Shown here: positions 54,510-63,999 of the stretch, piece by piece | Layout of the letters: each line of letters opens with the position of its first letter | How positions within the stretch are numbered: the stretch's first letter is position 1 | Assembly: GCA_963677935.2 (NCBI GenBank) | Contig: CAXXEH010000003.1 | Span: forward strand, 2,790,001-2,854,000 | Source: JAAFHB01 sp963677935 | GTDB lineage: Bacteria > Bacteroidota > Bacteroidia > Bacteroidales > Prolixibacteraceae | DNA length: 64,000 nucleotides | Reading direction: 5' to 3' | The notes under the pieces: model-generated | What the model saw: the letters and a program-made list of their open reading frames with translations, nothing else | Database searches by the model: none | Told to the model about the DNA's origin: nothing | Position numbers and translations under genes: made by a program

Positions 54510-56084
54510 TTATTTATCAAACGCATTTACAGTATCCTGCCTGTAATCATTCGTTAGTTTTGATAAGGTTAAATCCGTTTTATTCAATCTTAGCATGAAG
54601 TCGGATAAAGGTTTTTCATCATTAGGAGACCAGATTTTTTCTGCCAAAGCGGGAAGCCTCTTCCGAAGACTCGGGAACTCAAGTTCTTGGACTTGTTCCC
54701 ATGCACACATTTGCCCGCCAATTACGTTTGCGGATCTCTCACATTGAATAGGTATATATGCTGGATTCATTTCAACCCAGGTTTCCCATCGATACATATT
54801 CCACTGGTAAATGTATTCAGGTGCCCATTTTTTTTCGTTAACTACATAAAGTGGTTTCCATGAGGCATTAACAACTGAATATCCATCTTGAATCAAATCG
54901 CAAGGTAGGTAATAGGCTGTTTCATATTCAAATACCAGAATATCATTGGGAATATTGACTTTCCCGTTATTTCTGAATCCTTCCCATACACAAAGCTTTT
55001 TACCATGTGATTTCACAATATCATTCATTCTCACAATAAAATGTCGATACAGTTCATTGACATCGGTACCCAGCTTGTGTTTCTCCATATAAGATTTTAC
55101 GTCCGGATCCTGGTCAACCAAATGAAATATTGCTTCATCTCCTCCGATATGAAAGTAAGGTGAACTGCTAAATACCTCCATTATTTCATTAATGAGCTTT
55201 TCCAAAGCATTGTATACTTCTTCTTTACCCATATTTACTATTTTAGGATTTTCCATAAATCCCTTTATTCCAAAAAGATTGGGATAAGCCTCAACTAATG
55301 GATTTGAATGGCCTGGCACATCAAGTTCTGGTACAATAGTGACGCCTCTCAAGCATGCATACCTTTCAAATAACTTGATATCTTCAAAGCTATAATGTCT
55401 ATTTTTGGTTGGTAATTCAGGAAGAAATCGTGAAGGTAAGGTATATGACTGATCGTCTGTGAAATGCAACTGAACGTAGTTCATCTTATAAAAAGCAGCA
55501 AGATCAATCAATTGTAAAACAGTTGACACATCATGCCAGTTTCTGGCTAAATCGATCATCAATCCTCTATATTGTGAAGTGGGTTTATCTATTATTTCAA
55601 GTCTTGGAATTAGATATCCATCATCCACACCATCAATTAACTGCAGCAAAGTATAACAACCCTTGACGAGACTTTGGACAGTGCCGGCTTCTATCAATAT
55701 CGAATCTGAAACCTTTATTCTGTATTCTGATTTTTCAACACCTGCATTTATTTTTAGTAGTATCCCTGCTTCATTTTGCCCAGCGCCTTTTACCTTAGGT
55801 TGTATGCCTGTCAACTTGAATATATTCTTTGAAAAAACCTCTGCAAAAGGTATTAATGATTCATCATTCACTATAATAAACAGGCTATCATCTAAGGTAA
55901 AGCTTCCATGATGTCTCTCGATTGATTTTGGGAAAGGAATAACGGAGATCACCTGATCTAATTTTTTTGATTTTCCAGATCCTGTTCCAGTCCCAAAACA
56001 AGAAAAAACTATTCCCAAGAAAGATGTCAGGAACAACAAGACTAACAATTCTTTAAGTTGAATTATTGTTTTATAGTTTGTCAT
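54510..56084 (-). CDS. GH20 beta-N-acetylhexosaminidase lipoprotein
   Basis: 524 residues. The lipoprotein signal LGIVFSC places the lipidated Cys at 29, followed by a Gly/Thr/Ser linker (GTGTGSGKSK). A small alpha/beta GH20b domain spans about 45-165. The TIM barrel starts at YRGLMIDLARNWHDV and contains QLHFTDDQSY and VPELDVPGHS. The catalytic Asp316-Glu317 pair in HIGGDEAIF drives substrate-assisted hydrolysis of terminal beta-GlcNAc/GalNAc. VWEGF and WNMYRWETW belong to the pocket. The C-terminus (about 524) is shorter than in GH20s with accessory modules. It indicates that the target glycan contains HexNAc, or that host or microbial glycans are used. Confidence 0.93.
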   Translation of the reverse strand: MTNYKTIIQLKELLVLLFLTSFLGIVFSCFGTGTGSGKSKKLDQVISVIPFPKSIERHHGSFTLDDSLFIIVNDESLIPFAEVFSKNIFKLTGIQPKVKGAGQNEAGILLKINAGVEKSEYRIKVSDSILIEAGTVQSLVKGCYTLLQLIDGVDDGYLIPRLEIIDKPTSQYRGLMIDLARNWHDVSTVLQLIDLAAFYKMNYVQLHFTDDQSYTLPSRFLPELPTKNRHYSFEDIKLFERYACLRGVTIVPELDVPGHSNPLVEAYPNLFGIKGFMENPKIVNMGKEEVYNALEKLINEIMEVFSSSPYFHIGGDEAIFHLVDQDPDVKSYMEKHKLGTDVNELYRHFIVRMNDIVKSHGKKLCVWEGFRNNGKVNIPNDILVFEYETAYYLPCDLIQDGYSVVNASWKPLYVVNEKKWAPEYIYQWNMYRWETWVEMNPAYIPIQCERSANVIGGQMCAWEQVQELEFPSLRKRLPALAEKIWSPNDEKPLSDFMLRLNKTDLTLSKLTNDYRQDTVNAFDK

Positions 56085-56110
56085 AAGAAATAATATTACC
56101 TTATTAATGG

Positions 56111-57538
56111 TTACTTATCTATATTAAAAGAGAATATCGTTGCATTGGTAAAATCAAACTGTAGTTTAATATCTCCCTTGGGAATCTCTCTGTCAAATTG
56201 CACTACGCTATTGATCAAATTTGCTGAGAAAGTCTCTGATTTGGCGATCGTTTTGCCTTCCTTATTCAGCACCTTTACATTTAAATACCCTCCTTCATTT
56301 ACATCAGCATTTAAGTAAATCTCCCCCCCTTTATAAGAAATCTCCGTTGTAATAATCTCAGCAGCTGAAGATTTGGCGACATATCCTGCAAAACCATCAG
56401 CTCTAAGAGTTGCTAAACACAAAGAACCGTTACGCCACCCGGAGTGCAACCAGTCACTACCACCGTAATAAAGCTGTATTTCAGCACCTTTAAAAATCGG
56501 ATAAGCACAGGAAAATACACAACCATAATCATAATCCAGCTTTTTATCGGAGCATGGAATTAATGGTATTCCCGGAGAAATACGATACCATTTTTTCGTA
56601 TCCGGACTCCATGTCAATTCTGTATGTACCCTGTCCGTTTTTTGATTATGAATTGCTACTAATCCCAAATATACGCCACCATAATAAAATACCGGCATGG
56701 CGTAAGGTTGCAGGTTTTTATTCAATCCTTGTAATACAACTTCTTCTTTTGTCCAGTGAATAAAGTCATCACTTTCAACCCGGGCTACTTCTCTTCCCAT
56801 TTCCCCCCATGTCCGCGTAATACCAACATACTTATTCAATGTTGGAGCCCATAAAGCATTGTTATGTGTATCTCCTGCTACAGTTACATCTCCTTCGCAT
56901 GGCTGATATTCATCCCAGTGTAAACCATCCTTAGAGAAACTTATTGATAATTTCTTACCTTTAAAAATGGCTTTATATCTGCGATTAGTATCCTTTTCAT
57001 ACTTATCTTTAAAAATACCAGCTCCATGCGGTCCTGCCCAATGGTCTCCGTCCTGACCTTTTCCCCGCCAAACAATATTATTGCTTTTGTTTCCTTCAAA
57101 ATCAACTAATCCCAGATTAGGTTTCTCCCAATGAATTCCATCTTTGGATGTCGCATAGCAGACAGCCATCTCTCTTTTATCCGGAACATCATAATCCTTC
57201 TCACGTTCTTTCAAAGACATCCCCTTAGCTGAATTGTCAATAATAAAAGGGCTATACCAACATTTATACAATTCATCTTCCTCGTCAAATATTACGTTCC
57301 CATAATAATTATCAAACCGTTGTTCCCATGTTTTATCTTCTACAAACAAGGGATTAGACGGGTGTTTGAATGCAACGCCAACAGTAAGCTTAGCGTTTTC
57401 GACTTTCTCTGTCACCCGATTATCCAAAAGGAGGTATTTATTGCTATTTGATGGCTTATTTTGACCAATACAAACATGAATAATGAATAGGAACACTATA
57501 AGAACTAAGAGTTCTAATTTTCTCATTGTTATTATCAT
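56111..57538 (-). CDS. GH32/GH43-like propeller protein A
   Basis: 475 residues, signal peptide about 5-25 (LLVLIVFLFIIHVCIGQ). The propeller patterns recur: YKCWYSPFII, VCYATSKDGIHWEKPNLGL, GAGIFKDKYEKD, RYKAIFKGKKLSISFSKDG, HNNALWAPTLNKYVGITRTW, DDFIHWTKEEVVLQG, YLGLVAIHNQ and IQLYYGGSDWLHSG. The C-terminal beta-sandwich (about 385-475) ends in ATIFSFNID. The nearest layout is the GH32/GH43/GH130 propeller group with an appended sandwich. Catalytic acids are unresolved; Asp in RGKGQDGDHWAGP and in EGDVTVAGDTHN are candidates. Same layout as the next gene, and the C-terminal sandwiches are alike. Confidence 0.62.
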   Translation of the reverse strand: MIITMRKLELLVLIVFLFIIHVCIGQNKPSNSNKYLLLDNRVTEKVENAKLTVGVAFKHPSNPLFVEDKTWEQRFDNYYGNVIFDEEDELYKCWYSPFIIDNSAKGMSLKEREKDYDVPDKREMAVCYATSKDGIHWEKPNLGLVDFEGNKSNNIVWRGKGQDGDHWAGPHGAGIFKDKYEKDTNRRYKAIFKGKKLSISFSKDGLHWDEYQPCEGDVTVAGDTHNNALWAPTLNKYVGITRTWGEMGREVARVESDDFIHWTKEEVVLQGLNKNLQPYAMPVFYYGGVYLGLVAIHNQKTDRVHTELTWSPDTKKWYRISPGIPLIPCSDKKLDYDYGCVFSCAYPIFKGAEIQLYYGGSDWLHSGWRNGSLCLATLRADGFAGYVAKSSAAEIITTEISYKGGEIYLNADVNEGGYLNVKVLNKEGKTIAKSETFSANLINSVVQFDREIPKGDIKLQFDFTNATIFSFNIDK

Positions 57539-57564
57539 TTTGAAGTTTAATTTACTTCAGTAAT

Positions 57565-59091
57565 TTATTTTATTATTTGAAACGCAAACAGTTTCGCATT
57601 TTCAAGATAAAACTTCAGACGTATCGTTTTGCCTTTGAGTGAAGAGAGGTCATTATTGTTTTCCCACCGTGGCTGCAATCTTAGCTGATCAACAGATTTG
57701 AAAACTTTAGCTTGCTTGACAGAAAAGCCCGGGATTGAGTTGCCTTCGGCACTGAGTACTTCGACGTAGAATCTCCCTTTGGGAGCCTCTACATTAACCT
57801 GTAATTTGTCACCTTGCAGCTCAAATGGTTTGGTAGTGATCGTTCCCAATTTATCTTTTGCAGACTGGCTGATGAATCGGTCCAAGGGCAATATTGCGAG
57901 ACCGATCTGACCTCCCTTACTTTTTACTGATCCGGTATCGTGGTGCCGGGTATCCATTCCACCATAATAGATCCAATGCTCATCACCGCGCGTTACAATT
58001 TCCGATGCCGCCATGACCATGGCCATGTCAAAACTCCCGGCGCCTCCTCTTTCTATGAGTGGTTTACGAGCGTATATCCAGGTCTTGTCAAAATTCATAG
58101 CATCCCTGCTGGTTCCGATGTAGAAATCAATTACATCTGTCTCAGGACGCTTATCATTATCTGCAACCGAGACCCTGCCCTCAGCCCCTGTCAGTTGCCC
58201 TACAGTCAGCACTCGCATCAGACTAAAATATACATTTTCATATATCCATAGTGTCATCGCTTCCATTTGAAGAACATTGGCACCTGAAGATGTCTTTTTA
58301 CACTGAGGATCATCGATAGAAACCGTAGAGAGCGTTTCCCACGCCTTTGGATATCCAAGAAGATCGTTGCCCTTTTCGTGTGCCATTACACGTGAAGCAC
58401 GATCCTCGGTCAAACCACCAGCAGCTCCCATGTCGGATCGGGTCATTAACAGATAACGGTTACCGATCGGATCCCAGAGAATCTGATTATGCGTATCGGC
58501 AGCTCTGCCAGTGACAGATTCACCGTCATTATAGCCCGTCCAATGAATACCGTCAGAAGAATATGCCAAGGCACACATGGCATTTCCGGGATTATAAGCC
58601 GCTTTATATTTCTCAGGATGGCCCCAGGGAACTGTCGGATCTACCATAAAGGAGGCCTCATAGAAAGTGCCTTGCGTTTTTCCATGATAGGTAATGAGAT
58701 TACTCTTTCCGTTATCTGCAATAAAAGGTTTTGTCCAATTAATTCCGTCCCTGGATTCGGAATAACCGGTAATCACCTCATTATTTTCACGATACATCAT
58801 TTGAAATTTTTTTTGCTGCTCGTTCCACAAAACTGTGGTACGAGCGCCTAAAAAAGGATCACCTGACTTAGGCAAACCAATGGAATGAGAATCAGTCGGC
58901 AAACTGGAGGCCATAACCACACCCATTTTAATGGGCTTTCCCAACTCACGGGTAATATTCTGCTTCAGGTCAATGGTATAATTATCCACCAAAAGCTGTT
59001 TCTGCACACCGACTGATACCAGATTCTGAGCAGATGTAACAGATACACAGAAAACATTAACACTAAAAAATATAGTTGCAAAGATTTTCAT
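57565..59091 (-). CDS. GH32/GH43-like propeller protein B
   Basis: 508 residues, signal peptide about 1-21. It begins LLVDNYTIDLKQNITRELG, echoing LLLDNRVTEKVENAKLTVG in the neighbour. Blades: FQMMYRENNEVITGYSESRDG, YKAAYNPGNAMCALAYSSDG, HNQILWDPIGNRYLLMTRSD, ADTHNQ and EHWIYYGGMDTRHHDTG. The C-terminal sandwich ends KLFAFQIIK. The proteins share layout but only moderate similarity, so they are an old duplication. 26 bp separate them, and they are likely co-expressed and complementary in specificity. The function of this propeller-plus-sandwich type in polysaccharide loci is not established from sequence. Confidence 0.62.
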   Translation of the reverse strand: MKIFATIFFSVNVFCVSVTSAQNLVSVGVQKQLLVDNYTIDLKQNITRELGKPIKMGVVMASSLPTDSHSIGLPKSGDPFLGARTTVLWNEQQKKFQMMYRENNEVITGYSESRDGINWTKPFIADNGKSNLITYHGKTQGTFYEASFMVDPTVPWGHPEKYKAAYNPGNAMCALAYSSDGIHWTGYNDGESVTGRAADTHNQILWDPIGNRYLLMTRSDMGAAGGLTEDRASRVMAHEKGNDLLGYPKAWETLSTVSIDDPQCKKTSSGANVLQMEAMTLWIYENVYFSLMRVLTVGQLTGAEGRVSVADNDKRPETDVIDFYIGTSRDAMNFDKTWIYARKPLIERGGAGSFDMAMVMAASEIVTRGDEHWIYYGGMDTRHHDTGSVKSKGGQIGLAILPLDRFISQSAKDKLGTITTKPFELQGDKLQVNVEAPKGRFYVEVLSAEGNSIPGFSVKQAKVFKSVDQLRLQPRWENNNDLSSLKGKTIRLKFYLENAKLFAFQIIK

Positions 59092-59400
59092 TTGATTTTA
59101 TAATTTATACATCCAGGATAATTTATACGCCCAGAACTAGCTGCCCCTTCATTGTTATTTATCCGATTTCTACTTGCTGCCCGAAGATATTGTAGTGTTT
59201 TCTCAGTTTATTAGAGCGCATTATTGATGCGCTATTTTTCAAAATAATCCTTTATCGAATGCCAAATCTGTTGTTCAATCAACCTGTTAACACTATTTTT
59301 CGCCCAAAAACCATCGACAATTATTTTTACAGATTGATGGCCGGGGGCAAAGTACTTAACAAGTTTATCGTAATAGCTGGTAAAATTGCCCTTTGCTGCT
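59092..59400. other. Non-coding spacer of 309 bp with a short hairpin and a possible coding remnant
   Basis: The only gap above 300 bp. A perfect inverted repeat AGCGCAT (59215-59221) / ATGCGCT (59227-59233) with loop TATTG is followed on the plus strand by ATTTTTC, so it could be a weak plus-strand terminator. A plus-strand frame is open from about 59196 to 59459, across the end of the gap, and reads like ordinary protein in part (PKTIDNYFYRLMAGGKVLNK), possibly an eroded transposase tail; this is weak. No minus-strand promoter was recognised. Confidence 0.35.
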
Positions 59401-61011
59401 TTACTTTTTATTATTTACGACTTCTTTTTTTACGAAACCATCCCCTCTCGTTTGAATAAAATTTCCCTCTCCACTGGTTGGCATATTTCCGGTATAATTG
59501 GTTAAAACTATTTCCGGTATTGTTATTTGTCCGGTAGCTTTAAATGTCCCTTCACCCGCTGCAGCATCTGTATGAATAATATTGGAAGCCGAAATATGGG
59601 ATATGGAACCCTGAGCATCCACAACATTATTGATTCCTTTACAATAGATATTGTTCATTTGCAATACATCAACAGAGCCTCCATCTTTTACACAAAGCAA
59701 GGGGCAATTGTTGGCCGGATAATCTCTTGTTACAGTGCTGTTATTGATTGACAGATAATTTATCTTAGCACCGCTAATTTCAATATGATTGGTGATTTTG
59801 GGTGTTGTTTCTGTATTTTCAGAAGAATTGTAGCCTTCAATAATCAGTTTTTTTATGGTTTTATTTTTCCCGACTATCAATATTGAAGGGAAGTTGTCTT
59901 CGGCAAATTTGTTGCGGTTCACGTTCTTAAAAACAATAAGCTCAGCATTTGCATCGATATTGGCATAACTATGATGTACTGAGCCTGGAATTTTCCCCAC
60001 TGACTCAACATTTATGTTATCAATGAATATTTTTCCAATATTCCCGTCTCCGGGATTATTTATTGGGAATGAGTTTTGCCAGTAATTGTCGATAATTAGC
60101 CAGTATTCCTTAGTTGATCCATGAATATTTCTGATTGTTACATTATCGATGCGGCTTTTGCAGCTTAAAAGACGTATTCCGAACAATCCACCTTCAAATT
60201 TTACATTATCAATCGTAATATTGGTAATGTCACCATAAAATTTCCGGTACAGGTTATTGATGTTATCCCATTTTAATTCCAGTGGAATATCCGCATTAAA
60301 TGCGATATGATCGTCTTTTGCAAGAATAACACAATCTCTGATTGTAACATCCTTATCTGGCCCAACGAAACTTAATCCGTCGCAATTTATCGGGGCATCT
60401 TTCCCCACATCTATTCTAACATTTTGAATAAAGACGTTTTCCACATTCTGCGCGTGGAAGCTGAATGTCCTCGGTTTATAAATGGTGGCATCTTTAAACG
60501 TCAGATTTTTTACATTAATGAAGCGGAAAGCGCATATCCAGCCATCTCCGGCATTATCATGTACCTGTGCAGGAGTTAATGCGTCATTAAATCCATTGCC
60601 ATTCCAAATTCCACCCTGGATAGAAATATTAGAATCGAACGAAGTAGCCGAAGAAGCCCAGCTTACATTACTCAAAAGGCATTTGTCTGAATGATTACGA
60701 AGTATTGCCCCACAACCTTCGAAGGCAATGATTTTGGTATTGGAATAGATGGTAAGACCTGTTACCGAATACCTCCCGTCCCAATAAATAAGGATTGAAT
60801 TGGTTTTAGCCTTGTCTAATATCGCTTGGATTATGGCTGTATTATCAGTTCCAAATGTGGTACTGTTCATACTAAGATCGGCATCGTTGATTGCACCATA
60901 AGCCGACAGATAATATACATTTGGTGATTTAATGGATTTATCTTTTATTTGAGAATAACCAAACCAAGTCATAAAAAATACAGATAGAATACTCACTAAC
61001 AGTCGTTTCAT
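59401..61011 (-). CDS. GH28-like parallel beta-helix protein (polygalacturonase relative)
   Basis: 536 residues, signal peptide about 1-20. It starts with YYLSAYGAINDADLS and GTDNTAIIQAILDKA, the usual GH28 entry (ADG-D-T-x-AIQ). Catalytic-type motifs are NCDGLSF (Asn209, Asp211) and AKDDHIAFN (Asp233, Asp234), which match GH28 motifs NTD and DD. The GHG motif expected next is not evident, and the RIK motif reads GIRLLS. The C-terminal third (about 380-536) continues as beta-strand repeats (THHIEISG-like, LYINNSTV-like) rather than ending as in short polygalacturonases. Probably acts on galacturonic acid- or rhamnose-containing backbones, or is a related inverting exo-enzyme. Confidence 0.72.
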   Translation of the reverse strand: MKRLLVSILSVFFMTWFGYSQIKDKSIKSPNVYYLSAYGAINDADLSMNSTTFGTDNTAIIQAILDKAKTNSILIYWDGRYSVTGLTIYSNTKIIAFEGCGAILRNHSDKCLLSNVSWASSATSFDSNISIQGGIWNGNGFNDALTPAQVHDNAGDGWICAFRFINVKNLTFKDATIYKPRTFSFHAQNVENVFIQNVRIDVGKDAPINCDGLSFVGPDKDVTIRDCVILAKDDHIAFNADIPLELKWDNINNLYRKFYGDITNITIDNVKFEGGLFGIRLLSCKSRIDNVTIRNIHGSTKEYWLIIDNYWQNSFPINNPGDGNIGKIFIDNINVESVGKIPGSVHHSYANIDANAELIVFKNVNRNKFAEDNFPSILIVGKNKTIKKLIIEGYNSSENTETTPKITNHIEISGAKINYLSINNSTVTRDYPANNCPLLCVKDGGSVDVLQMNNIYCKGINNVVDAQGSISHISASNIIHTDAAAGEGTFKATGQITIPEIVLTNYTGNMPTSGEGNFIQTRGDGFVKKEVVNNKK

Positions 61012-61045
61012 TTGCTTTTAGTTTTTGAATGAAAATATTTTAAAT

Positions 61046-63775
61046 CTAACTAGTCATATTTAAATTGACACCTTCGCTTTCCCTCCCGGATTTGTCAACG
61101 GCAGTAACCCTGAAAATGCAATGATCATTTTTCCCCTTTTCCGGAATCAGGCATTCAAAGGAATTAGTTTTAACCCCGGACTGAATCAATTGGTAATCAG
61201 GCGAATTACCCACGTGCTTGTAGACCCGGTAGGTAGCGGCATCGGGGCTCGCATCCCAGGACAGCGTTATTTTTCCATTGCCCACTTGATGATTGATTTT
61301 AGGATTTGACGGAGGCGCTATTTTTCGGCAAACAGGAATAGAGGTAATGAGATATGTTTCATCCGGTGAGGTTTCAAACTCCACATAATCGGTTTTTCTG
61401 TTTTTTACCGCTACTTTTTTACCTGACGAATTACTTATAACAGCCTCGTTTACATTGAAATATCTTAACTTGCATATTCCTCCGATTTTGGAATGAATGG
61501 CAATTCGTGTAGCCTGACTATTCTCCCATTCGGCAGAAACTTCGAAATTTCCCCGTGCCAGCAAGCCGCGGAACGAACCTTTGCTCCAACTTTGCGGTAG
61601 CGCCGCCAATGGATGGATATAGCCTTCATGGCTTTGCAGGAGCATTTCAGCAACACCTGCCGTTCCTCCAAAGTTTCCGTCAATCTGGAACGGTGGATGG
61701 GTATCCCATAAATTATTCATCGTCCCCTTTTTCAGAAGGGTTTGCAGGAGTGTATAGGCCCGGTCGCCATCTTTAATCCGCGCCCAAAGGTTCAGGCGGT
61801 GAGCCATAGCCCAACCCGTCGACTGGTCGCCGCGCTGGTTAAGGGTGACCCTGGCAGCATCGAGCCATGCAGGAGTATTTGAATTGATGATCGTACCGGG
61901 ATACAACCCTACTAAATTCGAAATATGACGGTGATTGTACTCCCCGATTTCACCGTATAACTTCTCCTCCCTGTATTCTTTTATCTGTCCTGATTTGCCT
62001 ACCTGAACCGGATCAAGAGCGGATAGCTGAGTTTTTAGCACCGGCAACAGAGGATTTTTATCATTGGTGATTTGTGCAGCTTTTAAAACATCGGTATGGT
62101 TTTCGTAAATCATTTGTTGATCAAACGAACATCCTGTGGTGATGTAATAATGTGATTTTCCGTTACTATCGCGGACTTCCTGTTCTGGTGAAGCCGATGG
62201 TGAAGCAAGCAGAAATCCCAAAGTGTCGATAACCGTTTTCGACAGGAACTCCGACATCCCAAGTAAAGCCGGAAAGCAATGTTCTTTCAGAAGTTTTTTA
62301 TCACCCGAAAATTCGTAATAATCCCAGAATAGTTTAGTGGTAAGTCCACCCGTACCCGGCCCGGAATGCCCTCCAGGTCCTGAAATGGAATAGGCGTTGG
62401 CTCCGGTTCCAATCGTCCAACCGTTGCCGCCAGGTTGATCCGAAACTTTTTTGGGAGCATATTTTTGAATATAATCAGTGGCAATCGCAGAAGCTTCGTT
62501 GCGAAAAGCCTCGTTAAAATCAACATACGACTGAAACAATTCTGTTAGGTTGGTATTGAACACCGGCCAGTAATTCATCTGGACGTTGATATTATGCCAA
62601 TAACCACCCGTCCATGGGGTTATTTCGTACTGGCTCCATATTCCCTGAAGGTTTGGAGGCAGGGTTCCGGGGCGCGAGGAACAAATCAGCAAATAGCGCC
62701 CATACTGAAAATAAAGTTCCTCTAAATAGTGGTCAATAATACCTTCCTTATACTTTTTCAGCAATTCATCTGTAGGGAATGTTGATGGAGCCGAATTCAG
62801 GTCGAGGTTTACCCGTGCAAACAAACCGGAATAATCTTTCAGGTGTGCCTGATACAACTGCTCAGGACTTTTTAGTGATGCCTGTTCAATAACAGAAGAT
62901 AATCGTTCATGAGGATGGGTATTGCCATCCAGCTTTTTTGAAAAATCCTTCTCTGTAAAAATCCGGCTTTCGAGCTGATAGTTTGTACCAATGGCTACCA
63001 AAATCATGGCTGAATCGGCATTCGATACCATGATCCGTCCATGATCGCTATTCTTATCATTTTCCGCATTCGTACTGCCGCCATAAGCAATCACCTTAAA
63101 CTCTCCTTCGTATTGTATCGCCGGAAATTCGATAGCTCCGGAAAGGGTGATCAGGTTGCCTGATGCGGTCACCTTCCCGCTCCGTCCCCGATTTCCATCG
63201 GCTTTTCCAAAGGCTCTTAAATAGGGCGCCTCGGGGCGAACCGCAAATGACAATGCTCCCTTCCTGTTTGCTTTTAGTTTGATGACCATCACCTTGTCGG
63301 GGTAACTGGCGAAATACTCGCGTTCGTAAAAAGTGTCACCCTGGGTGTACTGAACAAACGCCACGGCATCGTTCAATCGAAGGCCCCTGCGATAATTAAT
63401 CGGATTCTGATGTTTGAAATCAATATAAAGCTCGGCAAAACTGGTAAGTCCCGCACCATTGTAATGACTTCTCGATGCCAGCGTGTTATCGGTCAGCTGA
63501 ATACGTTCGGTCATTGTGCGTCCAAAAATGTTGGCGCCCAAATACCCGTTTCCAATCGGAAGCGACCAGTTTTCCCAGGCAGAATCATTGGGATTATTAT
63601 TTAAAGTAGTCGTTTCATTGTATTTGATTGGAATCTCAGGTACAGGTTCATTATACCACAAAACGTACGGTTTTGGAGAGGCACCTTGGTGTTTAGGTCC
63701 GGCATAAACTTGAAAACATTCACCAAAAGAAACCGACAGAAAGGCTGTCAGCAAAAAAAAGAGATTTATTTTCAC
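61046..63775 (-). CDS. GH95 alpha-L-fucosidase/L-galactosidase with C-terminal fibronectin-III domain
   Basis: 909 residues, signal peptide about 1-25. The beta-sandwich carries WSLPIGNGYLGANIFG. The (alpha/alpha)6 barrel contains all canonical residues: Asn395 and Asn397 in WHNINVQMNYWP, acid Glu531 in LASPSASPEQE and Asp699 in PFQIDGNFGGTAG. The DDxxR-like helix pairs and ASPSASPEQ are typical of active inverting GH95. Residues about 815-905 (PSNPKINHQVGNGKITLSWD, YRVYKHVG, FRVTAVDKSGRESEG) form a fibronectin-III domain, an add-on in secreted Bacteroidota enzymes. Expected to remove alpha-1,2-linked L-fucose or L-galactose. It serves as the reference for the two altered GH95-like proteins at 30-35 kb. 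Confidence 0.93.
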   Translation of the reverse strand: MKINLFFLLTAFLSVSFGECFQVYAGPKHQGASPKPYVLWYNEPVPEIPIKYNETTTLNNNPNDSAWENWSLPIGNGYLGANIFGRTMTERIQLTDNTLASRSHYNGAGLTSFAELYIDFKHQNPINYRRGLRLNDAVAFVQYTQGDTFYEREYFASYPDKVMVIKLKANRKGALSFAVRPEAPYLRAFGKADGNRGRSGKVTASGNLITLSGAIEFPAIQYEGEFKVIAYGGSTNAENDKNSDHGRIMVSNADSAMILVAIGTNYQLESRIFTEKDFSKKLDGNTHPHERLSSVIEQASLKSPEQLYQAHLKDYSGLFARVNLDLNSAPSTFPTDELLKKYKEGIIDHYLEELYFQYGRYLLICSSRPGTLPPNLQGIWSQYEITPWTGGYWHNINVQMNYWPVFNTNLTELFQSYVDFNEAFRNEASAIATDYIQKYAPKKVSDQPGGNGWTIGTGANAYSISGPGGHSGPGTGGLTTKLFWDYYEFSGDKKLLKEHCFPALLGMSEFLSKTVIDTLGFLLASPSASPEQEVRDSNGKSHYYITTGCSFDQQMIYENHTDVLKAAQITNDKNPLLPVLKTQLSALDPVQVGKSGQIKEYREEKLYGEIGEYNHRHISNLVGLYPGTIINSNTPAWLDAARVTLNQRGDQSTGWAMAHRLNLWARIKDGDRAYTLLQTLLKKGTMNNLWDTHPPFQIDGNFGGTAGVAEMLLQSHEGYIHPLAALPQSWSKGSFRGLLARGNFEVSAEWENSQATRIAIHSKIGGICKLRYFNVNEAVISNSSGKKVAVKNRKTDYVEFETSPDETYLITSIPVCRKIAPPSNPKINHQVGNGKITLSWDASPDAATYRVYKHVGNSPDYQLIQSGVKTNSFECLIPEKGKNDHCIFRVTAVDKSGRESEGVNLNMTS

Positions 63776-63791
63776 TATATATGGTTTAGTT

Positions 63792-63805
63792 ACTTACATG
63801 TAAGT
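63792..63805. promoter_or_regulatory. 14-bp perfect palindrome upstream of the GH95 gene
   Basis: ACTTACATGTAAGT reads identically on both strands. It lies 17 bp before the GH95 start codon (63775) and 12 bp after the stop of the edge gene. Its position would suit a dimeric repressor or activator site, but chance is possible in AT-rich DNA and no second copy was noticed. Confidence 0.35.
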
Positions 63806-63816
63806 TGATTGGCAAT

Positions 63817-63999
63817 TTAATCCGGTTTTATAATATTACTATGCTTGTCCTGCCTGCAATCTTTCCGGTAACGGTCAAATTCCGAAGATTTGTAAGATCT
63901 CCCACCCAAATGAATCAGAATCTCACCTGTTGTCTGACAATAACGATTGTGATCCAGAATAAATTTTTGTTCGTCTGCGGGGTCTATGATCGAGTAGAT
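63817..63999 (-). CDS. C-terminal fragment of an unidentified protein (cut by window edge)
   Basis: The minus-strand frame runs from the right edge to a TAA at 63817-63819: 60 residues, including IDPADEQKFILDHNRYCQTT, GEILIHLGGRSYKSSEFDRY and a basic tail DCRQDKHSNIIKPD. The composition looks like real protein and the stop is placed 41 bp before the GH95 ATG, consistent with the operon layout. Too short to assign a family. It shows that the gene run continues beyond the window. Confidence 0.55.
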   Translation of the reverse strand: MYSIIDPADEQKFILDHNRYCQTTGEILIHLGGRSYKSSEFDRYRKDCRQDKHSNIIKPD

